Assembly: GCA_009780765.1 (NCBI GenBank)
Contig: WQZK01000123.1
Span: 1 to 6,003 of the forward strand
Reading direction: 5' to 3'
Source: Defluviitaleaceae bacterium
GTDB taxonomy: Bacteria > Bacillota > Clostridia > Lachnospirales > UBA5962
Length of the DNA stretch: 6,003 nt
Of this stretch, positions 5,255 to 6,003 are shown piece by piece (the stretch's first letter is position 1; each line of letters opens with the position of its first letter). Under the pieces are notes generated by a model, which worked only from the letters and a program-made list of their open reading frames with translations, searched no databases and was not told the DNA's origin. The translations under genes were made by a program, and so were the position numbers.

Positions 5255-6003
5255 ATGGGTTTTAGATTAGGCATAGATATAGGTTCAACAACAATAAAAA
5301 TAGCAATAATTGATAAAGCGAACAAGCTGGTTTTCTCAAAATATCAAAGGCATTTTTCTAACATAAAAGAAACTTTGGCCTTAATGGTTCAAGAAGCTAA
5401 AAATGAGCTTGGAAATATTAAAACAAAAGCGATGATAACTGGCTCTGGCGGGCTTTCTCTCGCTAAAAATGTTGGAGTTAAGTTTATTCAGGAAGTTGTT
5501 TCTGTTTCTACAGCAATTGAGAGATTTTCACCAAAAACTGATGTTGCTATCGAAATAGGCGGCGAAGATGCAAAAATTATATATTTAAAAAATGGTTTAG
5601 AGCAGCGTATGAATGGCATTTGTGCAGGGGGTACGGGTTCTTTTATAGACCAAATGGCAGCACTTTTACAAACAGATGCAATGGGGCTTAATGAGTATGC
5701 AAAAAATTACAAAACAATTTACCCAATTGCGGCACGTTGTGGTGTTTTTGCAAAAAGTGATATTCAGCCACTTATTAACGAAGGTGCGGCTAAAGAGGAT
5801 TTAGCGGTTTCAATTTTTCAAGCAATTGTAAATCAAACAATAAGTGGGCTTGCTTGTGGTAAGCCCATCCGTGGAAATGTGTGCTTTTTAGGTGGTCCGC
5901 TTCACTTTCTTTCAGAGCTTAGAAGTAGATTTGTTGATGTTTTGGGCTTGACAGACGAAACAGCAATAATCCCCGAAAATTCTCACCTTTTTGCAGCTTT
6001 AGG
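5255..6003 (+). CDS. BadF/BadG/BcrA/BcrD-family ATPase, 2-hydroxyacyl-CoA dehydratase activase-type (3' end outside window)
   Basis: The first 249 residues of a protein of the ASKHA ATPase fold. The family includes HgdC, which carries a [4Fe-4S] cluster between two subunits and uses ATP to push an electron into 2-hydroxyacyl-CoA dehydratases or benzoyl-CoA reductases. Visible motifs are phosphate-1 GIDIGSTTIKIAI (6-18), phosphate-2 IEIGGEDAKIIYL (99-111), NGICAGGTGSF (120-130), RCGVFAKSD (161-169) and the adenosine motif FLGGP (211-215). Cys123 and Cys162 are 39 residues apart, the same spacing as the cluster ligands Cys127 and Cys166 of Acidaminococcus HgdC. The start follows GAGGTG at 5241-5246, with an in-frame TAA directly before the ATG. 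The GKPIRG...FLGGPLHFLSEL wording fits the long (about 1,400-residue) fused form with a second activase domain and DUF2229 better than the 260-residue HgdC; this is inference because the frame runs off the edge. The substrate is unknown. Confidence 0.9.
   Translation, partial: MGFRLGIDIGSTTIKIAIIDKANKLVFSKYQRHFSNIKETLALMVQEAKNELGNIKTKAMITGSGGLSLAKNVGVKFIQEVVSVSTAIERFSPKTDVAIEIGGEDAKIIYLKNGLEQRMNGICAGGTGSFIDQMAALLQTDAMGLNEYAKNYKTIYPIAARCGVFAKSDIQPLINEGAAKEDLAVSIFQAIVNQTISGLACGKPIRGNVCFLGGPLHFLSELRSRFVDVLGLTDETAIIPENSHLFAAL

Overview
The window is AT-rich chromosomal DNA from a low-GC Gram-positive bacterium, most likely an anaerobic Clostridia-type member of the Bacillota. The support is the rpsF-ssb-rpsR operon with no rplI behind rpsR (the Bacillota arrangement), strong AGGAGG-type ribosome binding sites, a zinc-ribbon type S18, a clostridial-looking ProC and a 2-hydroxyacyl-CoA dehydratase activase-type protein typical of strict anaerobes. 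The genus cannot be fixed from this sequence.

Layout. (1) Bases 1-1280 hold two tightly coupled envelope genes on the + strand: the 3' end of an acidic single-pass membrane protein and a DUF4349-type lipoprotein with an additional C-terminal membrane helix. (2) Bases 1273-2464 form a self-contained housekeeping operon. A near-consensus sigma-A promoter overlaps the stop of the lipoprotein gene, a folded leader can mask the rpsF ribosome binding site, and rpsF, ssb and rpsR follow with a Rho-independent terminator. (3) Bases 2465-2625 are a noncoding spacer with a curious tandem 17-18 bp repeat. (4) Bases 2626-4287 encode a single ABC exporter half-transporter (membrane domain fused to ATPase). 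It ends at a strong hairpin that can serve both strands. (5) Bases 4345-5154, on the minus strand, encode ProC (pyrroline-5-carboxylate reductase) with a GTG start. (6) A 100-bp divergent region holds overlapping promoter-like elements and a terminator-like hairpin. (7) From 5255 to the window edge runs the start of a BadF/BcrA/HgdC-family ATPase with both cluster-ligand cysteines, probably the N-terminal part of the long multidomain form.

How the genes relate. rpsF, ssb and rpsR form a true functional unit: S6 and S18 bind each other in the 30S platform, and the leader fits S6:S18 feedback control. The ABC transporter, proC and the activase are separate transcription units with no obvious shared pathway. 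I found no mobile element, CRISPR array, tRNA or rRNA. I do not see a convincing undescribed multi-gene system here. The points most worth a second look are the rpsF leader fold, the tandem GGGGAYGAATTGC-type repeat, the hairpin in the proC/activase divergent region and the double-anchored DUF4349 protein. No stretch over 300 bases lacks a gene.
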